The position numbers and the translations under genes are program-made. This document shows, piece after piece, positions 1 through 8,886 of a stretch of 64,000 bases of DNA. A model generated the notes under the pieces. That model saw nothing but the letters and a program-made list of their open reading frames with translations, was not told the DNA's origin and ran no database searches. The DNA is from Clostridia bacterium (GTDB lineage Bacteria; Bacillota; Clostridia; UBA1381). Numbering within the stretch: the first letter of the stretch is position 1; every line of letters starts with the position of its first letter. Location: assembly GCA_017551095.1 (NCBI GenBank), contig JAFZMQ010000032.1, positions 1 to 64,000 of the forward strand, in the 5' to 3' direction.

Positions 1-885
1 GGCGGTACATCAAAAACCGCTTTTGCCGTTTGTGAGCATCTTGGTGCAAAGGAAACAGTCTTTGTTTCACGCACAAAAAAGGACGGCTCGGTCACTTTTG
101 ATGAAGCAAAAAGTAAACATCTTGATGCACAGATTATAATAAATACTACACCATCAGGAATGTTTCCGGATACAGATGGTTTGCCTATTCAAATCAGCGG
201 TTTTGATGCTCTGGGCGGTATTATTGACGCCGTTTATAATCCTTTAAGGACAAATTTAGTGCTTGATGCACAGGAAAAAGGGATTTTAGCGGAGGGCGGA
301 CTCTATATGCTATCGGCTCAGGCGGTTTTTGCCTCTTCCCTGTTTTTAGGCAGAAAGCCCGATGAAAGTCTGATTGATTCGGCATATAATGCGGTCAAAA
401 ACGAAAAAGAGAATATCGTTTTAATCGGTATGCCGTCGGCAGGTAAAACAACAATAGGAAAATTGCTTGGCGATACTTTAAATAAAGAGTTTTTTGACAG
501 CGATATTGAAATTACAAAAGAAATTAAAATGTCCATACCCGAATTTTTTAAAAAATACGGTGAGGCGAAATTCCGAGAAATTGAAAAGGAAGTAATATCA
601 AACCTTTCCCAAAAAAGCGGTGTAGTAATTGCAACAGGCGGAGGAGCAGTCCTTAATCCGCAAAATGTCCGCTCTTTAAAGCAAAACGGCAGAATTATCT
701 TTTTAAACAGACCTTTTGAGCTTCTTACGCCAACTCAGGACAGACCGCTATCAACGGGGCGTGACGCTTTAAAGAAGCTATTTGATGACAGATTTTCTAT
801 TTACAAAAACTCTTGTGATATTGAAATACTTGCGGATAAATCGCCCAGGCTAATTTTAGAGGAAATCAAAAAGGAGCTGATTTAA
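1..885 (+). CDS. aroE-aroK: Shikimate dehydrogenase-shikimate kinase fusion (5' end outside window)
   Basis: The reading frame is open from base 1, so the N-terminal, substrate-binding half of AroE lies upstream. Visible are about 130 residues of the NADP-binding AroE half (GGTSKT turn, then NTTPSGM and the GGLYMLSAQA helix), then without a stop a complete shikimate kinase. The kinase has the P-loop GMPSAGKTT, the shikimate-binding DSDIEI and FREIE segments, GGGAV, and the lid arginine in RPLSTGRD. The protein would carry out steps 4 and 5 of the shikimate pathway in the cytoplasm (3-dehydroshikimate to shikimate to shikimate 3-phosphate). The ATG at base 160 lies inside the AroE domain and is not a true start. 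It heads the aromatic operon, and its stop abuts the start of aroQ. Confidence 0.93.
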   Translation, partial: GGTSKTAFAVCEHLGAKETVFVSRTKKDGSVTFDEAKSKHLDAQIIINTTPSGMFPDTDGLPIQISGFDALGGIIDAVYNPLRTNLVLDAQEKGILAEGGLYMLSAQAVFASSLFLGRKPDESLIDSAYNAVKNEKENIVLIGMPSAGKTTIGKLLGDTLNKEFFDSDIEITKEIKMSIPEFFKKYGEAKFREIEKEVISNLSQKSGVVIATGGGAVLNPQNVRSLKQNGRIIFLNRPFELLTPTQDRPLSTGRDALKKLFDDRFSIYKNSCDIEILADKSPRLILEEIKKELI

Positions 886-1329
886 TTGAAAATACTCGTT
901 TTAAACGGACCTAACATAAATATGCTCGGTATTCGTGAGCCTGAAATTTACGGCAGAGAAACCTACGAAGACCTGAAAAATCTTGTAAAAGGCTATGCCG
1001 ATAAAAAAGGCGTTGAAGTCGAGTTTTTTCAGTCCAATCATGAAGGTGATTTGGTAGATGCGGTGCAGAGGGCATATTTTGAAAAGTTTGACGGGATTAT
1101 ATTTAATCCTGCCGCATACACGCATACAAGTATTGCTATCGCCGACGCGGTTAAAGGCACAGGTATTCCTACCGTAGAGGTACACATAAGCGACATCAAA
1201 AAGCGTGAAGATTTCAGACAAGTAAGCTTTATAAGAGATTGTGTTATTTCAAGCGTTGTAGGAAAAGGGCTTGATGGATATAATATTGCGATTGATTTGA
1301 TTTTAAAGCACAGAAAGGACAAAAAATGA
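886..1329 (+). CDS. aroQ: Type II 3-dehydroquinate dehydratase
   Basis: 147 residues, the normal size for the small type II enzyme that dehydrates 3-dehydroquinate to 3-dehydroshikimate (shikimate step 3). The N-terminal NGPNINMLGIREPEIYG carries the family's conserved Asn and catalytic loop Tyr. FFQSNHEGDLVD, NPAAYTHTSIA and EVHISDI are the remaining family blocks, including the catalytic His. Translation starts at TTG 886, directly after the aroK stop, with AAGGAG at 871-876 as ribosome binding site. The stop overlaps the aroA start as ATGA (1326-1329), which implies translational coupling. Confidence 0.95.
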   Translation: MKILVLNGPNINMLGIREPEIYGRETYEDLKNLVKGYADKKGVEVEFFQSNHEGDLVDAVQRAYFEKFDGIIFNPAAYTHTSIAIADAVKGTGIPTVEVHISDIKKREDFRQVSFIRDCVISSVVGKGLDGYNIAIDLILKHRKDKK

Positions 1330-2528
1330 GGGTTAATTTTGAGCCGTCACATTTAAAAGGCAATTTTTCCGCTCCTCCTTCAAAAAGCTTTGCACACAGG
1401 AGCATTATTTGTGCTGCTTTATCAAACGGAGAAAGCCATATTTACAATCTTTCAAAAAGCGAGGATATTTCCGCAACCCTGGACTGTGTTTCAGCTCTTG
1501 ATGTTTCGGTAAAAGAAAAATCGGAATTTACCGAGATTTTGGGAAGCGGTGCAAAAAAAATCAGTTCCGCACTCTTTCCCTGCCGCGAAAGCGGAAGCAC
1601 TCTAAGGTTTTTCTTCCCTATTGCCCTTAATCTATGCGAAAAATCCGTTTTTACGGGAGCTTCGCGACTTTTAGAGCGAGGAATTGGGATTTACGAAGAT
1701 ATTTTTAAAAATATTAGAATCACAAAAAATGATAATTCTATTGAGGCAATCGGAAATCTTACATCCGGCGAATACACCGTCCCCGGAAATGTGAGCAGTC
1801 AGTATATAACAGGACTTTTGCTCAGCCTTCCGATTCTTGACGGCGACAGCAAAATAACCGTAATTCCGCCTTTTGAAAGTAGACCTTATGTTGATATTAC
1901 TATTTCTGTTATGCAAAAATTCGGTGTAAAAATCGAAAAGTGCGGTGAAAATTGCTATTTTATAAAAGGAAACCAAAAGTATATTGCAACAGATTTGGCG
2001 ATTGAGGGAGATTGGTCAAATTCCGCGGCATTTTTCGCATTAAATGCCTTAGGCTCGGATATTGTGATTTCCGGTCTTAATCCCGAAAGTCTGCAAGGTG
2101 ACAGAGTTATAACCGACTTTATAAATGAGCTTGAAAGGGAAACTCCTGAAATTGACATTTCCGATTCACCTGACTTAGCACCTGTGCTTTTCGCACTTGC
2201 GGGAGCGAAAAACGGTGCTGAATTTACAGGTACGGCAAGGCTTAAAATCAAGGAAAGCGACAGAGCCCAAGCCATGCAGGAGGAACTTTTAAAATTCGGC
2301 ATAAAAACCGAGATTTTTGATAATAGCGTTAAGGTTTTTAAAGGTGAACTAAAAAAACCGTCTGTTCCGATATTCTCGCATAATGACCATAGGATTGTTA
2401 TGGCGACATCAATCCTTTTGACTGTTACAGGAGGTTGCATCTCAGATGCAGAAGCGGTTTCCAAGAGCTTTCCTGACTTCTTTGATATGCTGAAAGCCTT
2501 AGGTGCGGAGGTTAGCTATGAAACTTGA
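1326..2528 (+). CDS. aroA: 3-phosphoshikimate 1-carboxyvinyltransferase (EPSP synthase)
   Basis: 400 residues, slightly short for the family (about 420-430). It joins phosphoenolpyruvate to shikimate 3-phosphate to give EPSP, shikimate step 6. Family signatures seen are PPSKSFAHR near the N terminus, RESGSTLRF (phosphate-binding), SSQYITGLLLSLP, SDSPDLAPVLFALA, KIKESDR and the C-terminal HNDHRIVMA. The start codon lies inside the aroQ stop (ATGA) and the end overlaps tyrA. Chorismate synthase (aroC) is not in the window and may lie upstream. Confidence 0.95.
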   Translation: MRVNFEPSHLKGNFSAPPSKSFAHRSIICAALSNGESHIYNLSKSEDISATLDCVSALDVSVKEKSEFTEILGSGAKKISSALFPCRESGSTLRFFFPIALNLCEKSVFTGASRLLERGIGIYEDIFKNIRITKNDNSIEAIGNLTSGEYTVPGNVSSQYITGLLLSLPILDGDSKITVIPPFESRPYVDITISVMQKFGVKIEKCGENCYFIKGNQKYIATDLAIEGDWSNSAAFFALNALGSDIVISGLNPESLQGDRVITDFINELERETPEIDISDSPDLAPVLFALAGAKNGAEFTGTARLKIKESDRAQAMQEELLKFGIKTEIFDNSVKVFKGELKKPSVPIFSHNDHRIVMATSILLTVTGGCISDAEAVSKSFPDFFDMLKALGAEVSYET

Positions 2529-3384
2529 TAAAAATACAAAAATTCTTATAATAGGCTTAGGTCTTATCGGCGGAAGTTATGCCAAATCGCTAAGTAGCAA
2601 GGGGTATTTTGTGGGCGGTTTGGATACTGACAGAAAAGCCGTTGACTATGCCTTAAAAAATAATATAATTAAGCAGGGGGATACTATCCCGTCAGCTGAT
2701 TTTATAGGCTTATTTGACCTCATAATATTTGCCGTTTATCCGCATACTATTTTGGATTGGATAGAAAAGAATCAGCAATTTATAAAGCCAAACACGCTTA
2801 TATCTGATGTTACGGGAATAAAGAGCTGCTTTATTTATGACTTGCAAAAAATTTTGCGTCAAGACCTCGAATTTGTGGGTGCTCACCCCATGGCAGGACG
2901 CGAGTCAAGCGGAATTGAAAACGCGGACGCAGGAATATTTGTCGGTGCTAATTATATAGTAACGCCTACCGAAAAAAATACAGAAGACGCCATATCTGTT
3001 TGTAAAGAGCTTGGGGAAATTCTGGGCTTTTCAAGCATCTCGGTTTTGTCGCCGGAAAAGCACGACGAGATGATAGGATTTTTATCGCAGCTCACGCACA
3101 CGATTGCAGTGTCCCTCATGACCTGTCGTGATATGGAGGGAATGGCGGAGTACAGCGGCGATTCCTTCCGTGACTTAACGCGTATTGCTAAAATCAATGA
3201 TGAGATGTGGAGCGAACTGTTTTTACTGAACAAGGACAAGCTGCTCTCACAGATGGATTTGTTTAAAAACTCTTTTGATAAGCTCTACAATCATATAAAA
3301 AACGGTGAGTGTGAAAAAATAAGAGAAATTATGCGATTATCTACAAAAGAACGGGAACTTTTCGACAAGGTAAAAGGAGAATAA
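2518..3384 (+). CDS. tyrA: Prephenate dehydrogenase
   Basis: 288 residues from ATG 2518. I chose this start because GGAGG at 2507-2511 sits 6 bases ahead of it; an upstream in-frame GTG at 2503 lacks a suitable site. The N-terminal Rossmann fold shows GLGLIGGSYAKSL, and the catalytic region shows VGAHPMAGRESSG and LTHTIAVSL. The enzyme oxidatively decarboxylates prephenate to 4-hydroxyphenylpyruvate on the tyrosine branch. No C-terminal ACT domain is present, so feedback by tyrosine through ACT is not expected. It overlaps aroA by 11 bases. Confidence 0.93.
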   Translation: MKLDKNTKILIIGLGLIGGSYAKSLSSKGYFVGGLDTDRKAVDYALKNNIIKQGDTIPSADFIGLFDLIIFAVYPHTILDWIEKNQQFIKPNTLISDVTGIKSCFIYDLQKILRQDLEFVGAHPMAGRESSGIENADAGIFVGANYIVTPTEKNTEDAISVCKELGEILGFSSISVLSPEKHDEMIGFLSQLTHTIAVSLMTCRDMEGMAEYSGDSFRDLTRIAKINDEMWSELFLLNKDKLLSQMDLFKNSFDKLYNHIKNGECEKIREIMRLSTKERELFDKVKGE

Positions 3385-3388
3385 TGCT

Positions 3389-4417
3389 ATGAATATGGAA
3401 TTTAAACGAGAAATGCCGACCGCGGCTGTAATTAAAGAGATGTACCCTTTATCCCCGGCTATGACCGAGAAAAAGCAGCAGAATGACGCGGAAATCCTGA
3501 AAATTTTTACAGGCGAGACAAAGAAACTCCTGCTCGTAATCGGTCCGTGCTCCGCAGACCGTGAGGATGCCGTTTTGGAATATATCGGTAGGCTTAAACT
3601 TTTACAGGACAAGGTTAAGGACAAAATTGTGATGGTCCCGAGAATTTACACAAACAAGCCACGCACAACGGGTGACGGCTACAAGGGTATGCTGCATCAG
3701 CCAAATCCCAACGAATCTCCCGATATGTTAAAAGGGCTGATTTCAATTAGAAAACTCCACATAGATGCATTGGAGCAAACGGGATTTTCCTGTGCAGATG
3801 AGATGCTTTACCCTGAAAATCACCGCTATCTTTCAGACTGCCTTTCCTATGTTGCAGTCGGTGCAAGGTCAACCGAAAATCAACAGCACCGATTGACCGC
3901 GAGTGGACTTGACATACCTGTTGGAATGAAAAATCCGACAGGGGGCGACCTTTCGGTTATGATGAATTCCATTACCGCCGCACAGCATCCGCACACTTTT
4001 GTATATTCCGGCTGGGAGGTTCAAAGTAAGGGTAACCCCCTTGCACATGCCATTTTACGAGGCTATTCAAATAAACATGGCCGCTCCGTTTCCAACTATC
4101 ACTATGAGGATTTACAGCTTTTATGGGAAATGTATCAAGAAAGCGGACTTAAAAATCCTTCGGTTATAATAGACACTAACCACGCAAATTCAGGCAAACG
4201 CTTTGAGGAGCAGCCGCGTATTGCAAAGGAAATTCTACACAGTGCAAGACTGTCTGAAAATATTGGAAAAATGTTAAAAGGGCTTATGATTGAGTCATAT
4301 TTAGTTGACGGAAACCAAAAGCCTAACGGCACTGTTTACGGTCAGTCGATAACCGACCCATGTCTTGGCTGGGAGAAGACCGAAAAAATGGTTTTGGAAA
4401 TCGCCGATTTATTATAA
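3389..4417 (+). CDS. aroF: 3-deoxy-7-phosphoheptulonate synthase (DAHP synthase, AroFGH type)
   Basis: 342 residues, the size of the class I-alpha DAHP synthases of the E. coli AroF/G/H kind. It condenses phosphoenolpyruvate with erythrose 4-phosphate, the entry step of the shikimate pathway. Visible motifs are LVIGPCSADREDA (metal-binding Cys), PRIYTNKPRTT, GARSTENQQHR, GMKNPTGGD and the metal ligands in DTNHANSGK and MIESYLVDGNQ. AAAAGGAGA at 3372-3380 serves the ATG at 3389; a second ATG follows at 3395. It is the last gene of the aromatic operon and is followed by a strong hairpin terminator. Whether it is sensitive to Tyr, Phe or Trp cannot be read from the sequence by eye. Confidence 0.94.
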   Translation: MNMEFKREMPTAAVIKEMYPLSPAMTEKKQQNDAEILKIFTGETKKLLLVIGPCSADREDAVLEYIGRLKLLQDKVKDKIVMVPRIYTNKPRTTGDGYKGMLHQPNPNESPDMLKGLISIRKLHIDALEQTGFSCADEMLYPENHRYLSDCLSYVAVGARSTENQQHRLTASGLDIPVGMKNPTGGDLSVMMNSITAAQHPHTFVYSGWEVQSKGNPLAHAILRGYSNKHGRSVSNYHYEDLQLLWEMYQESGLKNPSVIIDTNHANSGKRFEEQPRIAKEILHSARLSENIGKMLKGLMIESYLVDGNQKPNGTVYGQSITDPCLGWEKTEKMVLEIADLL

Positions 4418-4429
4418 ATTCTTGCACCA

Positions 4430-4470
4430 AAATACCGCTGACATGATTGTCAGCGGTATTTTTATTTTGT
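4430..4470. terminator. Bidirectional intrinsic terminator between aroF and clpC
   Basis: A perfect 14-bp inverted repeat, AAATACCGCTGACA (4430-4443) and its complement (4448-4461), with a TGAT loop. T-rich runs flank both sides, so it can end both the aromatic operon (+) and the clpC operon (-), which converge here. Confidence 0.9.
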
Positions 4471-4476
4471 CAGACC

Positions 4477-6906
4477 TTATTTTGCCACAAATGCTCCGTC
4501 TTCCGCGTCAACGGTTATGTTTTTGCCAACGCTTCCGTCGATAATTTTTTCGGAGAGCATATCCTCGATTTTGCTCTGAATTGCCCGTCTTAGAGGCCTT
4601 GCACCGTAAACGGCATCAAAGCCCTCTTTTGCAATTTCCGCAACTGCGTTTTCGGTAAATTCTGCCGTAATCCCGTTTGATGCAAGTCTTTCTTTAAGAC
4701 CTGAAAGCATAATTTCCGCGATTTTCTTTATATCGTCCTCTGTCAATCGGTCGAAAACAACTATTTCATCAATACGGTTTAAAAATTCAGGTTTAAAGGC
4801 TTCCTTTACCTTTTGCATAACCTTTTCCTCAATTCTCTCATGCTCGTCTTTTTGAGATGATGTATCCTCTGTGCCAAAGCCCATTTTTGAGGTTGTGTTT
4901 AGAATATCCTTTGCACCGAGGTTTGAGGTCATTATGATTACAGTATTTCTGAAATCCACCCGTCTTCCCTGTGCGTCGGTCAGAATTCCGTCGTCTAAGA
5001 TTTGGAGCATTATATTGAATACATCAGGGTGTGCCTTTTCGATTTCGTCAAAAAGGATTACCGAATATGGTTGTTTTCTTATCTTTTCGGTAAGCTGTCC
5101 GCCCTCGTCATATCCAACATATCCGGGAGGTGAGCCGACGAACTTGGAAACCGAGTGTTTTTCCATATACTCGGACATATCAACCCTTATCATTGCGTCT
5201 TCCGAACCGAACATAGCCTCGGCAAGTGCCTTTGAAAGCTCGGTTTTTCCGACACCCGTAGGTCCTAAGAAAAGGAATGAGCCGGTCGGGCGTTTCGGGT
5301 CTTTAAGTCCTGCTCTGCCACGCCGTATTGCACGGCTTACGGCACTTACCGCCTTTTCCTGTCCGATTACACGCTTATGCAAAACATCCTCTAAATGCTT
5401 TAATTTCTCGCTTTCCTCCTCGGCGATTTTGGCAACGGGTATTCCTGTCCATTTTGCGATTATCTCCGCTATGTCCTCCTCACCGATTTTGAGCTCTGCG
5501 GAATTATGGTTATCCTTCCACTCGCTTTTTCCCTGCTTTAACTGCTCCTCTACTTCTTTTTCACGGTCACGAAGCTCTGCCGCCTTTTCAAAGTTCTGGG
5601 AGATTATTGCCTCTTCCTTTTCCTTTTTTATTTCTTCCGCCTGTTTTTCAAGGGTTTTTACATTATCCGGTGCAGTCAGTGCGGAAAGCTTTTTCTTACT
5701 TGCCGCCTCGTCAATCAGGTCAATTGCCTTATCGGGCAAGAATCTGTCGGTTATATACCGCTCCGAAAGCTCTGCCGCCGCCTTTATTGCACTATCCTCT
5801 ATTTTTACGCCGTGATGTGCCTCATATTTATCTCTTAACCCTTTTAAAATTTCAATCGTCTGCTCGGTTGTAGGCTCTCCTACCATAACAGGCTGAAAAC
5901 GCCGTTCCAAAGCTGCATCTTTTTCGATATATTTGCGGTATTCATTTATCGTTGTCGCACCGATAAGCTGCACCTCGCCTCTGGCAAGTGACGGTTTTAA
6001 TATATTTGACGCATCTATTGCACCCTCTGCCGAACCTGCTCCGACTATGGTATGAAGTTCGTCTATAAAGAGTATTACATTTCCTGCCAAACGCACTTCT
6101 TCAACAGCTTTTTTTAGTCTGTCCTCAAACTCGCCACGGTATTTTGCACCCGCTACCATTGAGGAAAGGTCCATTGTCACAAGCCGTTTATTTTTAAGCA
6201 GCTCAGGCACATCTCCGTCTGCAATTTTTTGTGCCAAACCCTCTACAACCGCCGTTTTGCCGACACCCGGCTCACCAATAAGACAAGGATTATTCTTTGT
6301 TCTTCGGGAAAGTATCTGTATGACACGGGAAATTTCCTCATCTCTGCCTATTACGGGGTCAAATTTATTCTCCTGTGCCTGTTTTGTTAAATCTCTTCCG
6401 AATTGGTCAAGAGTCGGCGTTTTTCCACCTGTTTTGCCTTTTTGAGATGCAGTTTTTGCCTCTCCGTAACCCTGCTCGGTAGAGGAAATAATATCATTAT
6501 AGATATTGTTAAAATCAACACCCGCAGATGCTAAAACATTTGCTCCGACTCCGTCGCCGTCCTTTATAATGCCTATTAAAATATGTTCTGTTCCTATATA
6601 GTTATGTCCCATATTTCTGGCTTCCATCGCAGCAATTTCAAGGATACGCTTACTTCTCGGCGTTAGTGCTAATTCGGTATTTTTGCTAAGAGGCATATTT
6701 CTGCCCATAACCTCTTCAATACGCTTTATTAAAACTTCTTTTTTAGCACCCGCATTTTCGAGTATTTTTGCACCGACTCCGCTGCCCTCTGTCAGTATTC
6801 CGAGCAAAAGATGTTCGCTCCCGATATATGCATGACCTAACTCACATGCAATATCATGTGCATTTTGTATTGCGATTCGTGCTTTTTCTGTAAAATTTGA
6901 AAACAT
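4477..6906 (-). CDS. clpC: ClpC-type AAA+ unfoldase (Hsp100)
   Basis: About 809 residues from ATG 6906; the GTG at 6915 is in frame but less well placed relative to AGGGTGAG. Two Clp N repeats fill roughly residues 1-140. The first AAA+ module follows (Walker A GEPGVGKT, Walker B LFIDELHT), then a UVR-type coiled segment near 420-455 ([15 protein letters not shown]), then the second AAA+ module ([22 protein letters not shown]). An MGFG tripeptide in the second module matches the ClpP-docking loop. The protein unfolds substrates for ClpP, including arginine-phosphorylated proteins. It is last in the ctsR-mcsA-mcsB-clpC operon, 25 bases after mcsB, so it should fall under CtsR control. Confidence 0.96.
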   Translation of the reverse strand: MFSNFTEKARIAIQNAHDIACELGHAYIGSEHLLLGILTEGSGVGAKILENAGAKKEVLIKRIEEVMGRNMPLSKNTELALTPRSKRILEIAAMEARNMGHNYIGTEHILIGIIKDGDGVGANVLASAGVDFNNIYNDIISSTEQGYGEAKTASQKGKTGGKTPTLDQFGRDLTKQAQENKFDPVIGRDEEISRVIQILSRRTKNNPCLIGEPGVGKTAVVEGLAQKIADGDVPELLKNKRLVTMDLSSMVAGAKYRGEFEDRLKKAVEEVRLAGNVILFIDELHTIVGAGSAEGAIDASNILKPSLARGEVQLIGATTINEYRKYIEKDAALERRFQPVMVGEPTTEQTIEILKGLRDKYEAHHGVKIEDSAIKAAAELSERYITDRFLPDKAIDLIDEAASKKKLSALTAPDNVKTLEKQAEEIKKEKEEAIISQNFEKAAELRDREKEVEEQLKQGKSEWKDNHNSAELKIGEEDIAEIIAKWTGIPVAKIAEEESEKLKHLEDVLHKRVIGQEKAVSAVSRAIRRGRAGLKDPKRPTGSFLFLGPTGVGKTELSKALAEAMFGSEDAMIRVDMSEYMEKHSVSKFVGSPPGYVGYDEGGQLTEKIRKQPYSVILFDEIEKAHPDVFNIMLQILDDGILTDAQGRRVDFRNTVIIMTSNLGAKDILNTTSKMGFGTEDTSSQKDEHERIEEKVMQKVKEAFKPEFLNRIDEIVVFDRLTEDDIKKIAEIMLSGLKERLASNGITAEFTENAVAEIAKEGFDAVYGARPLRRAIQSKIEDMLSEKIIDGSVGKNITVDAEDGAFVAK

Positions 6907-6931
6907 AACTCTCACCCTGCCTTTCAGTTAT

Positions 6932-7933
6932 TTATATATTTTCTCTTAAAAACTCCGCTCTTTTTTTGTCCCGTTCCTCAGGCGTCAAGCTGTCATCCGC
7001 CATAATAAGTGCAGGTTCACTTTCTACCATAAGCTCCGTTTTGGATTTTTTACCTTTAATATCTATTATACCCATATTTTCCCCTAAAATTACATCTGAC
7101 AAAAGTGCTTTTGCCTCTTTCGAGGAAATGCTTCGTGCAAATTTCAAGGTTCCGTAGGAACGCCACAGTTTATCGCAAACAGAATCATTATTTTTAATTG
7201 CTTTTTCTGATTCTCTTTCATGTTTTTCTATCTGCGTTGAAATATTTATGAGTTTTTCGATTATTTCTTCTTCCGAAATGCCCAATGTTATCTGGTTTGA
7301 AATCTGGTAGAGGTTTCCGTATGCCTTTGAGCCTTCGCCGTAAAGTCCTCTTACCGTCAGTCCCAAAGCTGATGCCTGGGAGATTATTTTATTTATGTTT
7401 CCCGTTAAAGTGAGTGCGGGAAGATGCATCATAACCGACGCGCGTATTCCGGTGCCCGTATTAGTAGGACAGGCGGTTAAATAGCCGAATTTTTCGGAAA
7501 ATGCGTATGTGAGATTTTCTTCGAGAACATCGTCAATTTTATTCGCAAGTTCCCATGCCTTTTTGAGCTGACTTCCGCCTAAAATCACTTGCAGACGGAT
7601 ATGGTCCTCCTCCATAAGCATTATGCTCATATTTTCGTCTTTGCTCAAAAATACAAACCCTTCATCATCCTCTGCCATTTCCCTGCTTATTAAGTGCTTT
7701 TCGGCAAGAGATTGCCTTTTTATCGGCGTCAAGTCCTGCATTTTTATGAGCGAAAACTCCTTTGATAGCGTTGAATTGGAGTTTAATACCGCAGTTTTTA
7801 CCTTTTCCAAAACCTCATCTTTTTGTGCTTTTGAAATGGTTTGCGGGAACGGGTATTTTGCCAGATTTCGTGCCAAGCGTATTCTCGTACTTACGATAAT
7901 ATCGCTGTCCTTTGCCTCTTTATACCAAATCAT
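6932..7933 (-). CDS. mcsB: Protein arginine kinase McsB
   Basis: 333 residues of the ATP:guanido phosphotransferase fold. Seen are the nucleotide-binding STRIRLARN, the catalytic-acid segment MEEDHIRLQ, and TACPTNTGTGIRAS with the conserved cysteine. In Bacillus, McsB phosphorylates arginines of CtsR and of damaged proteins, marking them for ClpCP. GGAGGG precedes ATG 7933. It lies two bases after mcsA and just before clpC, the standard operon order. It depends on McsA for activation in the characterised systems. Confidence 0.95.
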   Translation of the reverse strand: MIWYKEAKDSDIIVSTRIRLARNLAKYPFPQTISKAQKDEVLEKVKTAVLNSNSTLSKEFSLIKMQDLTPIKRQSLAEKHLISREMAEDDEGFVFLSKDENMSIMLMEEDHIRLQVILGGSQLKKAWELANKIDDVLEENLTYAFSEKFGYLTACPTNTGTGIRASVMMHLPALTLTGNINKIISQASALGLTVRGLYGEGSKAYGNLYQISNQITLGISEEEIIEKLINISTQIEKHERESEKAIKNNDSVCDKLWRSYGTLKFARSISSKEAKALLSDVILGENMGIIDIKGKKSKTELMVESEPALIMADDSLTPEERDKKRAEFLRENI

Positions 7934-7935
7934 AA

Positions 7936-8283
7936 TTATCCCTCCATTTCCTTTATTTCCTTATGCAGTTTTGCCGCAAGTTCATAGTTTTCCTCTTTTA
8001 CGGCAGTTGTCAGTTTATCCTTTAATTCTTTTAGCTTACGCTTTTTCTGTATTCCCTCAGACGCCGTTGACGGAATTTTGCCCATATGTTCGCTTGATGC
8101 CTGAACCTGCCTTAAAGTCCTTGCAATTGGCTCTTCAAAAGCCTTATAACACTCACTGCACCCGAACTTTCCTGTTTTCTGGAAGTCGGAATATGTTCTG
8201 CCGCAGTTAGGGCATCTCGTTTCCTCACGGTAAACAGGAAAAACATCAAAACTGTCAAAAAAATCTGAAAATAAATCGTACAT
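7936..8283 (-). CDS. mcsA: Short McsA-like activator of protein arginine kinase
   Basis: 115 residues, against about 185 in Bacillus subtilis. It keeps one zinc-finger unit (CPNC at about residue 24 and CSEC about 13 residues later) and the C-terminal UVR motif (ENYELAAKLHKEIKE). The usual N-terminal CxxC pair is absent; the protein begins instead with an acidic, aromatic stretch (MYDLFSDFFDSFDVFPVY). Start ATG 8283 has AAAGGA 9 bases upstream, so the short form is not a start-site error. Its place between ctsR and mcsB identifies it. Inferred role: McsB adaptor and activator, and redox or heat sensor. Confidence 0.88.
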   Translation of the reverse strand: MYDLFSDFFDSFDVFPVYREETRCPNCGRTYSDFQKTGKFGCSECYKAFEEPIARTLRQVQASSEHMGKIPSTASEGIQKKRKLKELKDKLTTAVKEENYELAAKLHKEIKEMEG

Positions 8284-8298
8284 AATATCGCATCCTTT

Positions 8299-8721
8299 CT
8301 ACAAAACGCTAATCGTATTTTTTAAAATCCTCGCTCTTAACTCATCTGCTTTTGGTACATTCTCTAAGCTTTCTTCATTTACCGCCGCCAAAATCACACG
8401 GGCTAAATGCGGTGAGATTTTGTGTATATCTAAAAGCTGATTTATAAGTTTTTCTGCCCTTTTAAAATCACACTCTTTTCCGATTTCTTCATCTAATCCA
8501 CTAAATCCCGCTCTTGTAATCCTTATATATCCGCCGCCGCCACGCCGTGACTCAACCAAATATCCGTTTTTTTCATTAAATCTGGTTGATATTACATAGT
8601 TTATCTGCGACGGCACACAGCCGAATATATTTGCAAGTTCATTTCTGCCAAACTCCGCAAAATCGTTATCGTCACGGAGCAGTTCCGAAATGAACGCTTC
8701 AATCCTATCGCTCAAACCCAT
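8299..8721 (-). CDS. ctsR: Transcriptional repressor CtsR
   Basis: 140 residues. A winged helix-turn-helix N-terminal half (FAEFGRNELANIFGCVPSQINYV) leads to the signature wing RGGGGYIRI. The C-terminal half resembles the dimer and McsB-contact region. CtsR represses class III heat-shock genes by binding a direct heptad repeat, and such a site lies directly upstream of this gene. GAAGGTG precedes ATG 8721. It is the first gene of the four-gene Clp stress operon and so autoregulated. Confidence 0.96.
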   Translation of the reverse strand: MGLSDRIEAFISELLRDDNDFAEFGRNELANIFGCVPSQINYVISTRFNEKNGYLVESRRGGGGYIRITRAGFSGLDEEIGKECDFKRAEKLINQLLDIHKISPHLARVILAAVNEESLENVPKADELRARILKNTISVL

Positions 8722-8733
8722 TTTAACACCTTC

Positions 8734-8756
8734 TTTGACTTTGACTTTCTTTGACC
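8734..8756 (-). promoter_or_regulatory. CtsR operator with an extra half-site
   Basis: On the minus strand 8756-8740 reads GGTCAAA-GAA-AGTCAAA, an exact match to the CtsR direct-repeat consensus (RGTCAAANNNRGTCAAA). A third GTCAAA half-site directly abuts it (8739-8734). The site lies between the -10 box and the ctsR start, where bound repressor would block transcription. Confidence 0.92.
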
Positions 8757-8765
8757 TTTGATTAC

Positions 8766-8793
8766 ATTATAGCATATTTTTCCCTTTTGTCAA
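8766..8793 (-). promoter_or_regulatory. Vegetative promoter of the ctsR operon
   Basis: Minus strand: TTGACA (8793-8788), 16-base spacer, TATAAT (8771-8766). Both hexamers are perfect sigma-A consensus, a strong promoter consistent with repression by CtsR at the adjoining operator. Confidence 0.88.
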
Positions 8794-8836
8794 TGAAAAA
8801 ATTTGGTATATTTTATGAACTTTTTGTGAACAACTG

Positions 8837-8865
8837 TTGAAGTTTTACGGTGTTTAATATATAAT
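8837..8865 (+). promoter_or_regulatory. Promoter of the RumA-like gene operon
   Basis: TTGAAG (8837-8842), 17-base spacer, TATAAT (8860-8865). The implied start of transcription is about 15 bases before the proposed start codon at 8887, so the leader is very short. Confidence 0.75.
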
Positions 8866-8886
8866 GTAGAAAAACTGATTTAAGGA

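Noticed and set aside
4871-5815. Long + strand open frame of 314 codons
   Set aside because: It is antisense to clpC, has low-complexity Ser/Phe-rich composition and no ribosome binding site; it reflects the codon use of clpC.
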